From Trichoplusia ni (taxonomy: Eukaryota > Arthropoda > Insecta > Lepidoptera > Noctuidae), in the NCBI RefSeq assembly GCF_003590095.1, contig NC_039480.1, forward strand, positions 10,455,328 through 10,519,327: a stretch of DNA of 64,000 bases. Reading direction: 5' to 3'. The first letter of the stretch is position 1, and each line of letters opens with the position of its first letter. Under the pieces are notes generated by a model. It was not told the origin of the DNA, did not search any database, and saw nothing but the letters and a program-made list of their open reading frames with translations. Below are positions 24,803 to 38,290 of this stretch, in pieces. The position numbers and the translations under genes are program-made.

Positions 24803-25086
24803 GACTGCATTATTATAACTGTAAGCGGTGGTGGTAGTCCCTCTGATCCTTTACTCGTTAAGTGGATATCGCGATCAATCGGTCCACGAGGTCAATTGAT
24901 CAATAAATCTAAACGGATAATACTGTTCTTTGAAGTTATACTAACGGTAAAATAAGAAAGATGAAATTCAAAAACTAAGGTGTGGAGTCTATCAAAATTT
25001 TAAAAAGTTTCAGAAACTTTATATATAAAGATGTGGAACTATTTTTTTTTTTAGCGTCTCCCAAAAAGAGTTGATTCCTTTATTAG

Positions 25087-25129
25087 GGCATTTGACTTAC
25101 TCATGGTACGTATGAGTAAGTCAAATGCC
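25087..25129. repeat. 18-bp perfect inverted repeat with 7-base spacer
   Basis: Arm GGCATTTGACTTACTCAT (25087-25104) is exactly reverse-complemented at 25112-25129. Beyond the arms, TCCTT...TATTAG and the right flank also pair imperfectly for about 13 bases, so this may be the core of a small foldback element. Confidence 0.85.
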
Positions 25130-25369
25130 GATATAGAAGGATAATTTTATTTTCCTATATTATTTTTACACAAAAGAATATAAATTCTATTTCTGTTGTT
25201 ATGAAATAATAAATTTAAAATTTAAATTACCTGTCATGTTTCGTTTTGTAAAATATACAACTCTCGTGGTGTTACGAAATATTTAAGTATATAAAAAGTT
25301 TATTTAAGGTTCAAAATATATCCTAATATTTTCCGTTTAAACAAATAGATACCATAAGTATATTTGAGG

Positions 25370-25547
25370 GAAACGACTATTCCGCCTAAGAATTTTGCCT
25401 ACACAATAATCGGAAATTTAGTACGGGGCCGAACAATGAATGTGGATACAAGGAATTTCCAATGATTGTGTTAACAAAAAGCTTAGGAGAATACAAATAT
25501 TGTTAAGTCATTCATCGGAAATTGTAGATAGCAGAATCGAAGCCCTA
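25370..25547. mobile_element. MITE-like element, copy 1 (worn or truncated)
   Basis: Shares ATTTTGCCTACACAATAATCGGAAATT with copy 2 and ends with CATTCATCGG...ATTGTAGATAGCAGAATCG (25509-25540), the same terminal sequence as copy 2. Its left boundary is not clear. It abuts copy 2, so the two ends form a palindrome around 25547. Confidence 0.55.
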
Positions 25548-25788
25548 GGCCCCGATTCTGCTATTTTACAATGGCCGATGAATGAATGGCAATTGGATTA
25601 AATTTGAAACTAATACTATTCTCTTAAGTATTTTGCCAATACAATAATTGGAAGTTAATTGTATTGACCTTGGGTGTACCGTCCCTTTCTGAATTTCCAA
25701 TTATTTTACAGGAATAAAATTCAAAAAATGTAATTTTAAGCCAATTTTCATTCATTCATCGGCCATTGTAAATAGCAGAATTGGGGCC
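25548..25788. mobile_element. MITE-like element, copy 2, with about 48-bp inverted ends
   Basis: The left end GGCCCCGATTCTGCTATTTT...CAATTGG (25548-25595) is the near-exact reverse complement of the right end CCAATTTTCATTCATTCATC...GGGGCC (25741-25788). 241 bp long, AT-rich inside, no frame. Size and ends fit a miniature inverted-repeat transposable element. Confidence 0.75.
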
Positions 25789-26164
25789 GTGATCTGTTGC
25801 CGGGAGGATGACACTCTGTAGTGTTGCACGCTAGCTCGTTTCCACACCTGCTAAAATCTTGCTAGCGTTAATTTTTGGTCGATTGAATAGCCCATCAAAA
25901 TTTTAGCACTTTAGGAAAACTGGCAAAACGTACCTTCTCATTGGTATTGCTTAATCGAATTAGTATTCAACTTTTATACATTTCTTTTTATATCATTTCT
26001 TAATAAATATCTGTTCTCTGTTCTGTTAGAACAACCCAATTATAAATTATATACATTGCTGTCATGCAATGCGTATTTAATTTCTCCCTTTTTGACCATC
26101 ACACCAATACATAAAAGTCGTTCATTTCACATACCATACTTCTTATTTTGTTACAAAATGAAAG

Positions 26165-26265
26165 GTGCACATTCGTGCAGCGCGGTGTGGCGCCTGCGAC
26201 GACATTGTCAAGGCCGCGCGAGGCCGACCGGCGCGTGCGCACCTCTTCTGCACGCACGAACGTTA
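26165..26265. promoter_or_regulatory. GC-rich islet
   Basis: CpG-dense block (GCGCGGTGTGGCGCCTGCGA, GCGCGAGGCCGACCGGCGCG) in AT-rich surroundings. Frames are open on both sides only because of base composition. Likely regulatory; no TATA or donor that I trust. Confidence 0.3.
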
Positions 26266-26814
26266 CACACTACGTTATTTCTTGTATATTGAATATTACT
26301 TTTTTATTATATTTATTCGAAGATATTATTTTGACTTAAAATAGAATGAACTCCGTTCTTGTAAGTCCATGTTATAACATTGGCCGTATTTTGTTTAAAG
26401 TATTGCCTGCGATGCAATGCGGCTTTTAGCGTTACGTTACACATTTTTGATTTTGGGTCAGAAATGAAATCTTCCGAGAAGTCACAGGCAGTCGCTTTAG
26501 AAGAGTCAGTCATAAACGTTTGGGTACAATAAAAAAAATCTAGTTGGTTGTGCTCAAACAAACAAAACATATTATTCTAGAACTTCTACTTAATAACCTG
26601 CCGATGAGATACCTCTACAAAACATGAAAAGTGTTACATAAAGTTACATATTGCACAGAACATATCGATTATGACTCGATTCTTAAAAACGTGACCAACT
26701 GTCCCCAATGCAATCAAAAATTAATATTCAACCGGATGACAAACATTTCCTTTCCTTGACCTTCCAAATTCCCCATCGCATAGTGTAAGCAGACGATGCA
26801 ACAGCGTTACATAA

Positions 26815-26925
26815 CCGCCAAGCGAATGCGTTCCGTTGCGCAAGCGCAGCGTCCGGGTACTAACGGTACGATCCGGAATGCCGGCGATTTGACGCGCGTT
26901 GCCTCATCGCACGCAACACATTTGT
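26815..26925. promoter_or_regulatory. GC-rich islet
   Basis: CpG-dense block (GCGTTCCGTTGCGCAAGCGC, TTTGACGCGCGTTGCC). No ATG-started product on either strand. Candidate regulatory element. Confidence 0.25.
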
Positions 26926-27861
26926 TGGACGTCGAAGGTCGTAACGTTGTGCATTTTTGATTGATACCAATAATGAAAATCAACCGTGATCTAAGTACCG
27001 TAAATACGGCTCGTGTGAATAGCCTCCATTTAATTAAAACGTTTGTAAGAAGAATAATGTCTGATGGTGCACATGTTCCGTAATTAAGGAGGCTTTCATC
27101 AATCACTGTAAACTTCTGTACTTAATTTAAAGTCTTTTAACACAACAACATCTTAACAAAACAATCAATTGAAATAAAATAATGAAATTTTCTTTACAAC
27201 ACACCAATTAACCTGTGCGACTCTACGGAGCTTAAAGTATGAACAGCACTTAATGTCGGATTGAGTGGATGTCAGTACGTGCAGACCGCAGGCCCTATGT
27301 CAAGCCATCACGTCAATACTCACCTCGCCTACACAGATGCGACGAATTAGCAGACAGCGGATTAGTGCCGACCAATCTCACTAATGAGTACGCAGAAATA
27401 CTCGGAACTATTTCAAAATATATTACTACTAAGTGTCTCTGACTTTCTACAACACCTCGAAAGCAATTTGCAATTATAAGAAGCTGCGACTTATTTATTA
27501 TTTAATCATTCCTAATGACAGGCTATTTATAATTTAATTTGCCTTTCAGTTTACTTATTGGTGTCAAGATGAGTAATTAATTTGATGTCTAATTGTTTAT
27601 TTTATACAGATTTATTAAATAAATTTAAGTTATGAACATAATTCATTATTTTAAAAGTTAAGTATGAGTTTAGTTTTTTGTGTGTATTTGAACTTCTAAG
27701 CATCTGTACCTACTACAACTCATCAGAACGATTCAGATTTCGGCATCAAAAAAAAACTAAAACAAATACGATGGTTTTCTTCAACAATTGTTAACTTTTA
27801 TCATATATGTAAACATAAAAAAAATCATAAAAGCTTTGCGAAGACTTCATTTTATTTGCTA

Positions 27862-28107
27862 AAGCGACGTCCAATCTCGTGGTCGAGTGGCATACGCACC
27901 GGTTTCAAGGTGTCGCTAGCTCTGAGGTCCCGGCTTCGATCCCCGGTCGGGTCAATGTAAAAATTCACATTTCTACATTGTCTCGGGTCTGGGTGTTTGT
28001 GATACCTTCGTTGTATCTGAATTCCATAACACAAGTGCTTTAGCAACTTACTTTGGGTTCAGAACAATGTATGTGATGTTGTCCGCATTTATTTATTTAT
28101 TTATTTG
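27862..28107 (+). mobile_element. tRNA-derived SINE
   Basis: The head has an RNA polymerase III A box TGGTCGAGTGG (27880-27890) and B box GGCTTCGATCC (27932-27942). The body contains GGTCTGGGTGTTTGTGATAC and CCATAACACAAGTGCTTTAG, a sequence very common in moth genomes, and the element ends in a tail of ATTT repeats (28087-28106). Length about 245 bp. It lacks the secondary structure of a working tRNA gene. Such elements are copied by a LINE partner's reverse transcriptase. Confidence 0.85.
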
Positions 28108-30354
28108 TTACATGAGTTCCGGATCAATAAAACGTGTCTTCATATCATAACATACGAGTATAATCCCGCAAGTTGTAATTATCCGTTCCTATCTCGGCAA
28201 TTGAATCTCAGCTGCAGTCAGAATCACAACCGTACCATCTATGCAAATAGACCGTGCCCATAAATTGGGATAAGTTATTATTTCTAAACTGACGTTAGCG
28301 TACCGTTAATAGTTTAATACACAGACATAATGTTCAAATAAGTCATCGTTCGTCACGGTGAACGTTTAGCCATTACTTATAAATTAAATAAGATAAATTA
28401 CACATAGTCAGATGTAAATAATAATGTTTGGCGGCTAACTGTAAATCAACATTCTCCTGTTTTTGAGTATTTATGTAGAGTTTACTGGCGTTTATTTATA
28501 GCTTGATATAGTCAAACATCGATATGAATGCCTAAAAGATCGCTTAGCGTGTGAAATGGGAACATATAGTCACAGTTATATTCCCGAACCTGGTAGCTAG
28601 GTGTGTAGTAGCGTGCGCGGGCGCCAGGAAGGCGACGCTCCTCCGCTTACACGGGCCATCTCACACGACCCAGATCCCAACGATTACTTACATACAACAC
28701 AACTTCCTCGTCGGTAATGCACAGCTCGGTTTAATCCTAACCCCAAACAAATCGACCGTTAATGCTTTACAACTCCTACTGATCAGATCAAACCTTACGT
28801 GTTACTAAGTTTCCATATTATATCACCTGACGTTTACATATTAATATCACAACAACGCACACGTAAGCATCCGGCTATTTGATGCTTCAAATATATTCCA
28901 AAATTAAATGATTCCTACAGACTGCATAATAAACATAATCGGCCCAATTTATATTAGTAAACAACAAAACATTTGATTACTACTCGAATCAAAACATAAA
29001 TAAAAGCGTAAACAAAATAATCGTTCGTGCCAGTCAGAAAAATGTTACGTGTTATATAAGTAGCATGTTATCTGTTAAATCATGCGATAATTGGATAAAT
29101 CCATCAACTTTACAACTGTTAATTGGCGGAAGTTCGATCACAGCTCCCGTCAATTCGTGCGGTTGATATGCATTATGCAGAATCCATTGATCACCCGAAC
29201 GATATACCTCGTTTCCTGTATAAATCAACACCGGAATATGGCCATTTCATATTCAAAATGGTATTCTCGCACACGCCAACGTCGGAAGCGGCAAATTATG
29301 CCACTCTGCCGTAAACCATCTTGTTATTGGCCTGCACTTAATATTAGCCAGATTTAAATTAGATATTCCAGAGTCTGCGGTATACGATTCGAATATAAGG
29401 GATTAGATAACTAGGCACTGTAAATGTACTTTATAATTACTGTGAACGTGTATCAAACATTATACCGCTAAACAACATGTATTTATGTTGTAGATTATAA
29501 GCCTATGGCAAATGTATCACATATGATTTTGGAATAACTGTATATTTGACATAGTAACTTAATCAAAACGTCTTTCAAAAATGAAGATACATACATAAAA
29601 CAAGTTGGTTTAGATACAAAGCAAAAAAGGCAACATTACACGAGATAATACATACTCCAATTTAGTTACCACAATAACTCAGTGGAGAGAAGCTGCTTGA
29701 ACAAATTTAAAAAGCTGGCATTATGAATGTGTTCTTAATCTTATTTAAAAACTTACAAAAATAATATCTTGGTCGCAGTCACACCACCATCACCTAGTCC
29801 TATGTTAGGCAGAATCTTTGTTACTGTAACCAACCGTACTAACCAGACAACTGTCATAAAACAAACAATAAAACAGGTGCAATACATGTAACTGAATCGA
29901 TCTTGTTAGCATCTATAACATCATAAAAGCCCATCATAATGCACCCATTTCCCTTTCGTAACATTGGCCATGACGCCGCCGGCGATAGGAACTAAAACCG
30001 TACGATAATAAGCCTGCGTTTAGAGGAATGTCGAAGTGAGGCTGTGGCGCCTCAGATGCATGCTGATACAGCTGTAGTGCACATCGGAAGTGACGGAATC
30101 AAATACTTCCATCACTCTGGAATGCGATACGGAATTCTCGGCACTCGTGTTGTACAAGATTGGGTTAATATTTTGATGTTACAATATGGCTTGCTTTACA
30201 ATAGTCATAAGAAATGATTTTCATTATTAAGGGTTTTGTGCTTTTAGATTTGTTTGCAGAATAACTAGTGTTTCCATTGGTTTTTAAGAGTTTTATGCTT
30301 TTAGACTTATTAACACAAAAATTAGTATTTCCCTTGGTTAAATTTGGATTTCTA

Positions 30355-30460
30355 GGGAATAAAAAATAAATGTAGTTCAATTCTCAGACCTACCTAATGT
30401 GCATACAAAACGTCAGGACAATCGGTCGAGCCGTTACGGTGGAATTAAATTACGTACACC
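30355..30460 (+). repeat. Fragment related to the 9829-10110 repeat
   Basis: Contains TTCTCAGACCTACCTAATGT, GCATACAAAACGT and ATCGGTCGAGCCGTTACGG, aligned with the second half of the 9829 element. Truncated at both ends. Confidence 0.65.
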
Positions 30461-30782
30461 AATAGACATTATTTGCCCTTTTATGATACAAGGTAAATCG
30501 ATAATTAGTAGTGAGACTTCGTGTCATCTCCCTCTGTAGGTACCCAAATGATTCCAAGCTATTAATAGTAATAATATTTAATCGACCTTAATGCTACTGT
30601 TATGTTTAGTTGAAACTACAACTGGGCTGAAATGTGGTACCTACATTGCGTTATACCAGTGTTAAAATCGTCAAGGGAGTTTGTAGCTATATAAATTATT
30701 GGAATTCACTTAGGCAATAAGGTTACATAGATCTGTGACCGAGGGTTGCTAGACTTGGTGAGATTCTAAATTATTATATTTA

Positions 30783-30890
30783 AGGGAAAATTTTCGAAAA
30801 ATGTTGTATAGCTGAAACTCCAAGAGAGGTAGATACTTTTTACCCTAAAAATTGATATCCACGCAGGCAAAGCTGCGTGTAAAAACTAGT
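30783..30890 (+). repeat. Worn end of a CTAGT-type moth repeat
   Basis: Ends CCACGCAGGCAAAGCTGCG...AACTAGT, the degenerate form of the GCGGGCGAAGCCGCGGGC...CTAGT end seen in the other copies. The body is too worn to place. Confidence 0.4.
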
Positions 30891-33800
30891 ATTGAAATAA
30901 AGTGAAAGTTTGTACCTAATATTGAACTTTATAAATATTATAAACTTTAACAGCATTTTGGGCGAACAAGCTTAAAGTATTTTGGGAAAATAATATAAGA
31001 AAAAAGTAAAAACGACCATTGGATAAATAAAGTCTTTGTAAGTTCTGTATTAAGAGTGTTAAAAGAAGCCGTAGGTACGTGTATTTATACTGTTTTTATA
31101 AAACTCATTAACTAGAAAGAGTTCGAGATGAGGCGTTTCGCTGGGTGAAACTTCTGAAAAGAAAGTCGAAAGTAAAACAGAATGAGATATAAGACATTTT
31201 TATGATAAACACTAAATAAAACATAATAAAACTTTTTAAACCGCAAAAAGTGTTCAAAACACGACCATTTGGTTGTTTTGTTTAAACATCTTGAGAAAAC
31301 AAAAAAATAAACGTATAAATTACTACTACTTATTAAAATTACTATGAAAGTTAAAATGGCAACCCTTAAACAGAAACGAAGCCTCAGAGATATGTGGTGA
31401 AGCCCGCACCGGAAGTAGGCTGTATGTATAAACCATAACCGGTTTAAGTGATGATACAGTTTCTTTGAAGTGTCTCGAGAATGATTTATTGGATGTAATG
31501 TGTTATTTTTAAAATTATTAGGGCTTACCAATGTTATTTACTGACCGAAAAAATTGTATGACATCCGATTACGAGTTTTGTTCTGAGCTTGGCGAAAGGA
31601 TAAAAAAAAGAAAAGTTATTGTTTATAAACGTATCTCAATTTATTCACTTGACCAGATTTATCCGAACACCAGTTACATACTAGCTATCTTAATTAAACA
31701 GTCCTTTTAACTAAAAAATTAAACATTTAAAAGCAGACCTTTAAAAGAAATTAAGCTTGTAAACAACTGAGCCAGGGAGACAGAAGCCAGCTTATTTAAT
31801 AAACAATATAATTAACGGCATTACATAATATTGCAATGCGCCTAATTACCGTAACGTGCCGATGTTCCGGTGCCCCTAATATCAGTTTATATAGGTCACC
31901 AGGACGCTACCGGAACGTAAATCTTAATTATTTTACTATATCTATAAATCCTTTAAAAAGAATACGAAAAGGTTTTGGATCCACACCATTAAGTGGAAAA
32001 GCCCATAAACGCAGTACATGGCAAAGCTAAATGGTCTAACACCTTAGCTTACAGCCTTTGATGTTTCTATGGTAAGCCAATTTTATAAAACAATTATGGC
32101 TAGCTTTGCATTTAAAAATAATGACTATCATACCACGTTTGTATAATTACAAAAGAAAAGACTCTTTTCCACCACTTTTTCATAAGGAAGTGTAGCAAAT
32201 AGGCTATAAAAATGTGTGACGGGAAGTACTGCAAATACCGTCAAGGTGTTGGTCGCTCGTACTGTTAGCCACCGGTACACTAAACAGACATCACGCTTGT
32301 ACTACACGTACTGGAGCAAGCGTGATGATTGTCTACAACAACAGCTTTTTAAGGTGTTTCGATCAACATGTTCTAATAATTTGAAGTTAGCGACACTGGC
32401 ATCGCGTCAGCTCATGAAGTAGGAATCCTGTTGGTGCCAAAACTATTCGGCAGTCTAGTGAATCCATCACCCAAAAAGAAATCCAAAAACGATAGCTTTT
32501 TCGCAGTAAGCCCTCACTGACTTTAATTTAACAATGGACACTTAGACATTAGGTACTCACAGTGAACAATAAAACAAAACTCCTAATGCCATCATTACTA
32601 TAGAATCTTCAAATCAGATTGCGTAATTTCTGTAATTCTCTCTCGATTTTTCTTTTCAAATCAACTTTCTAAATTATGTCTATGGAAACAATGAGTGTTT
32701 CACGCATATTTGAGACGATTCTTTCTGATCACGCCTGTGAATCATGAGTCAGGACTTGAACTTTATTAAATAGCCCTGTTTTAGATAAAACGAGTTTTGT
32801 TCGATTTGCGGTTAGTACAATCGTGAGTCACTGTGGAAAAGATTTTTTTCTTCAGTTTAATGCCATTGGTAGATGTGAGGTGTTCTCGGGCCCAGAGAAC
32901 TGCGTTGTCGGAGTAATTCTTTACCAGCATTATACGAAGCATTTGATAATGTAATATGAGTAGTTTAGCAACAAATGCACTTAAGGGAAGACAAATCCAA
33001 ATCGATCCAGCCTTCCTCGAGTTTCAACAAAAATTATCAAACACAATTCATTTTCAGGGTGCATGCGTGAATATGAGTATTTATTCCTCCATAACAGCTA
33101 AACGCCGCAACATATTTTGATGTATGGGCATCGTTTGAATATTCGTATGTATATCAAAACAAATTATAAATATTTTGCGAAAATAAAGATAGATGATGCA
33201 TGAAACCTGGTTTCAATAAGATTTTTAGAATTTTTGAATACGGTTGCCAATCACAATTACATGAAACTTATGAACAATATTGTAACGATATTGCCATTGT
33301 GTTTTTCACACACCGCTGCAGTAGGAGCCCGATGTAATCTTATGGGAACGAGCGATCGCGATGTCTGCAACACAGCCCCGGTGAGTCAGACACTCTCAGA
33401 ACCGAACGAGCATAAATAAATACTTTTAAACATTGACTACCGACTGACATTAAAACAAAGTTATTGTAATTTGTTTACAAGCGCAGGTTAGCGTAATCAT
33501 TAAACATCTTATTTGTATATTTTAGAGAAACGAACTCTATCTATCCAATATACAAAAGTAGTCTGTCGTGTCTATAGCGTACGGTGTTGCTAGTAAGAAT
33601 ATATTCAAGAAGCAATTCGTTGAAACATAAATCTCTTGTTAACAGAGTAAATCTTGACCAATAATGAATTAGGTTCAAGAGCTTTGCAATGTCAACATTT
33701 TAAATAGATGAAAGGAAACACAATGTAACATTGACACGTATCGTTAATTGCGCTAATCATCCATTTACCGAAATAGTCGTAAATCCATTGATCACTAATC

Positions 33801-35404
33801 TTAACCTTAAACAACGTGACAATTAATCAGAAGGAATCTCATAGAGGTTATTTCTAATCACGTAAATTGTCTGAGCCGTGCTTAATAGTCTTCGATTCGT
33901 AGAACTCCATTTACAACGCTAAACGAACCTGTCTCATACGGGTAAGTAAATATACGAAGCTAACGCTGGCTCGCACTGAGTCATCGTGATCGCAGGAAGT
34001 GTCGCGCGCTTTGCAAAAAGGCAAAAGCAATGCTTGAGCACTCAATTTCGTTTAATGTTTATAGAAGAAATAATGTGCGTCACTCTTTGTCAATTCGTAA
34101 CGCTTCTGTTAAGGGTTCAGAACCTTTGGCACGAATGCGACAAAATGTAATCGTTACTTTATAACGACTTTTTGTTTCTATTGTGTAAGTATAATAAAAA
34201 AAGAAATACATTTATAAACTTTAGAATTCAACGACCATTTTTTATATGTAACATTCCCATGGTTGATTCCAAAATTCTAACATTGACATATAATGAAAAA
34301 CCGAAATATAATTATCATTTAATGTGTTTCCTCTTAATAGTTTAGTAATACATCGTCACAATGTTAAGGACCCCGGGATGCGTCACCGACATCACCTGTA
34401 TTAGATACGGACACGTCAGCAAGTCGTTATGTGGTAACTAATTCTCTCCTGCCATAGCTTATCCTATACGAAGACTCACCACAATTCTATAGATAATTAT
34501 AAAGAGAAAATCGAACGATCATGTTTTTTTAAATAAGACACTAGCTTAAAGAAAAAAAAAAAGAATAGAGTGATAAGGACTAAATAAATATCACACTATG
34601 GGCAACTGACCGAAAAATAATTGTAAACAATTCTTTATTGCTCTAAATTATGAAGGAAAAATATCTCACGCTCCCAAAACTCGAAGCTCTTGACAAAGTA
34701 AGTTGTCTTCAACAAACTTTTGTGTTATGTCCGAAAACCTTTTCCCCAACTAATAAAGGTATAATGTAGCAACAGGTGAGTTTAGTATCTCATGGGCCGT
34801 GACCCAGTTCACTTGTTGATTTATTACCCTCTCATGTCTAACGAACTGTAATACGATTATCGGGAGCCCTAATCTTTTAATAAACAAATTTGCCTCGAAG
34901 GTATACCAGTTGCCTAGACTTCATTATACCTGTACGTTGTAACCTGGTACGTTATGTCAAAATGTATAATATTATGTCTCAGTGGATTTTCTGAGACAAC
35001 TCCTGGATAAAATATGACGAAAATGCTAGATATATTATAAATTTTAACAAATTTATGTAGACCACGATATTCGGTCTTGGGCCTCATGGAACCAGCCTAC
35101 GGGGTAGCTTAAGGATTTGGAAAAAGGTTATAAAAAAATATAATTATGAACCTCTGAACTTCTGTGGGTTTGTAGTTAGAATCATACTTTTGGATGTCAA
35201 AAATGCCAACTATAAAGCCATTGAAATCCGGTCTCTTTAAATATAAGCCGGTAAAATCGTTCTTCCACACATCTTTTTTGGAACTGATTTTTATAAATTA
35301 GATTCCTTCAATAGTGAAAAACCCTTCAATACAAATTGCACTTCGAATATAAGTTTCACAATCGACTAAAGAGGTCAGTTTAGTGCTTTCTGAAGTGCAT
35401 CTGA

Positions 35405-35470
35405 AGTAGTCACGTGGCCGTCACCGTCACGTGCCGGGCCCACCTGTGCCCCGGCCTCAAACGAACCTGC
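35405..35470. promoter_or_regulatory. GC-rich islet with two canonical E-boxes
   Basis: CACGTG occurs at 35411-35416 and 35428-35433, both preceded by GT, and CACCTG follows at 35441-35446, all within 36 bp. CACGTG is the site for bHLH factors such as CLOCK/CYCLE, Myc/Max or USF. Sited in an AT-rich gene-poor region, so it may be an enhancer. Confidence 0.35.
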
Positions 35471-37938
35471 TCAAGACGTTTATAACATTTCAATAGAAAC
35501 TCACAATATTCTCGGAATTTGTACTATTAAAAACGAAGGCATTGTCGTCATAAGGATTTTACAGATATCAATATTTTTCTATCAGTTTATGTTTTTTTTA
35601 ATACATAATATCAAATATTCATTAATTATGCACAATATACATGAGATAAAAAAAAATCCATATTCGACTTTATCGAAATTTAAAATTGTTAAAAAATAAT
35701 AAGAACCTCGAAATTTAAATGTCTATCTGTAAACGCACAAAACCAAACACCTACATCAAAACACGGAAAATAGCATTAAACTGAACGTGGCACATCTAAT
35801 ATAAAATTATTGTATCAATTTAAATTCTTGAAACTACAAAGACATGTTACAATGTTTTACTACGTAGCAACCATTACAGATTCGTCACAACATCCCTTTA
35901 TTATGACGTATCGCTAATGACTCTGAGTGTGTTTACGTTTAAAGATCAAACATTTAGCTTGAACCGAAATAGGGAGTTTCAAATCATAAACACTTTATAG
36001 CATTATTGAAAGAAAACATAGTCGTAAAGAATAAGATGCTAGCATGCGCTTTAGTCACGCTCGCATCACGTTTGTTAACCCTATTAAATCCACTATTAAA
36101 ATAAAACATACCACCTCACTTCCTTTATTTGAAGAAATAGGAAGATTTTTTCCTCGGCTTTTATTTGTATTTAAGACGAAAATCTATCTGATATGTCAGA
36201 TAGAGAGTCATAAAATACTAAATGCATGTATTTTTCTTTGAATAAATCAAGAAACCAAAAGGAGTTTAGCGAATAAAAACTGAGGTGTCTGTTAACGACG
36301 ACACAATATGACACATATAAGACTCTAGTGAAAAGCTTTAACGATTGACCCTATGACGTCACGATCAAAAAGCTTACAATTAAACGAGACAAAATTTCAG
36401 TAAATTTTTCGTACCTTTTTGTTCGTGTTACGCACAAAAGTAAAAATTTAAATCAATTATATAAATCGGATAACGTTACGTTACGTTTTGCACAACTTTT
36501 AACTAGCATGGAATTGATAAAAATATATTTATGCCTGCGCATACAGATTTGAAAAAACAAGGGGGTAAATGCACTCTACCGCAGTGATCGTAGGGTTAAA
36601 CTTCAGTGTTTATCAAACATCACTCACGCGACAACTGTAAGGTATAAACTCGTGTGTTAAGCATGTTAATACTTTATTACCCGCTAGAATTCCGGTGTTA
36701 TTACTGTTACGCCAAACACTCGTAAAGAAATGTGGAAATGATTTGTTAATGATTTTAGGTAATATTGCGATAACTTCATGTAAAGCGGAAATAAGTAGAC
36801 GCACTAACGTTGAAGTGAATTACCTCATTGATAACAACCTCAGCTGTTTCGATTCATTAGCAGCAGGTTAGTTCTTGCCGAGTATTAAGGATTGCAACGC
36901 ATTGCCATACACCGACACAAAAACGCGGATGACGTAGTACAGCGGTTCAGGTTTGGTCAGTAAAAGTCTGACACTATACAGATTTCCTTCCCCGAGGGTA
37001 GCAAATCCGAGGGACCCCACCTTACCAAAAAAAAGGTTAGCTCTTGCCCCTCCCAACTTTGCCAAATTAAACCTTCAAAAACTTCTCCATTTATTTTACC
37101 TGTTTGCATATGGACTCCATTACGTCTAGTGTGCGAACCCACAGTGCCTAAGTAACAACAATTCTGACAGCCAATCTCCCTAAGGAATATTCAATTACGT
37201 AGTAAATGGATTACGGGGATCAAACAGTCGTTCTATATGAAGTTCACTATATTGAATACTCTTGAATCGTAACACTAGGAGATATTATATATTTAAAAAC
37301 TAGGGGAAATATGAACCCTATCAAATTGATAAAAAATATAGAGGGAATTTACTTCATAAAAGAAAGCATGTAACTAACAAAAAGGGGGTAAAGCAAAACA
37401 AGATTAACTCTCGGCGTTTAAAAATCAAATCAATATCATCTTTTGTGAAGTCTACAGATTACAGCTGTTATTGGTTGATAACATGTTTAAGAAGTTAACA
37501 TCTAATCACAGAAATAACATAAAGTTTGACAGTCGACTATAATTGTTTGTGTCGATGAACGTTCGAGAAGGAGAGATCCAGCGGTTAAACTAAGAAAACA
37601 GATGCTGAAAAGCTGAAAACTCTCAATCAAGATAATTTAGTGCAATCAAATATGTACCTGACGCGTTGAGTCTTCCCAGCTCAGTTTACATAAAAACGAT
37701 CGCACTATCCGAACACCTGTCGCTCTCGTGTTGTGACTGAAGCTAATAAATAGACTGAAAATGGGATTGATAATAACAAAACGTTCAACAATTGTTTTGA
37801 TCAGTACATAAATTATTATTCAAAATCGACATTTGAGATAACACAGTGTTTTGTAGTTGTTTCATGTTACCTTTTAGTACAAGGTAGGGTCAAAATGCGG
37901 GGAAATATTTTATACGCAAAGGCTCTGCAAGTATACTT

Positions 37939-38141
37939 AACTATTATAAAGGCGAAAGTTTCTAAATGTATTCTTGTGTTACTCCTTCACTTTCAGACTA
38001 CCGATTTTTATAAAATTTGTTTTGGAATTCACAGGCAACCTAGACTAACACATTGTTGACTTTTTACTCAACTGCATCGGAATGAAATGCATGTATTCCA
38101 GCTATAACCAAAGTCCTTGCGAAATTGCGGGCTCCAGCTTA
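37939..38141 (+). repeat. Degenerate copy of a moth interspersed repeat
   Basis: ACTATTATAAAGGCGAAAG, then CCGATTTTTATAAAATTTG and, at the end, TGCGAAATTGCGGGCTCCAGCT. Layout matches 15128-15330, but much diverged. Confidence 0.5.
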
Positions 38142-38179
38142 ATTTTTCTCATAAATCTAAACTAAATAGGATGTAGGCA

Positions 38180-38290
38180 GTGCAGGTGCGATACGCGTGC
38201 GCGGCACAATGCCCTGCGCACGCGCCTCCGCGGCGCGGCGCGGCGCTGCACGTGCCGTCTGCATATACGCTGAGAAACACGTGACATAAT
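38180..38290. promoter_or_regulatory. GC-rich islet with an E-box
   Basis: Very CpG-dense (GCGCCTCCGCGGCGCGGCGC) and followed by AACACGTGAC (CACGTG at about 38279). No frame of note. Candidate regulatory element about 1.8 kb upstream of the protease homologue promoter. Confidence 0.3.

Noticed and set aside
26807..27106. 99-codon minus-strand frame over a GC-rich islet
   Set aside because: No ATG near the start; opens only because of base composition.
27880..27942. Possible tRNA gene
   Set aside because: A and B boxes are present, but the sequence continues into a SINE body and ATTT tail and does not form a cloverleaf.
31112..31531. 139-codon frame on the minus strand, hydrophobic
   Set aside because: It opens with TTG, contains no ATG, has no recognisable domain and lies in AT-rich repeat-prone sequence.
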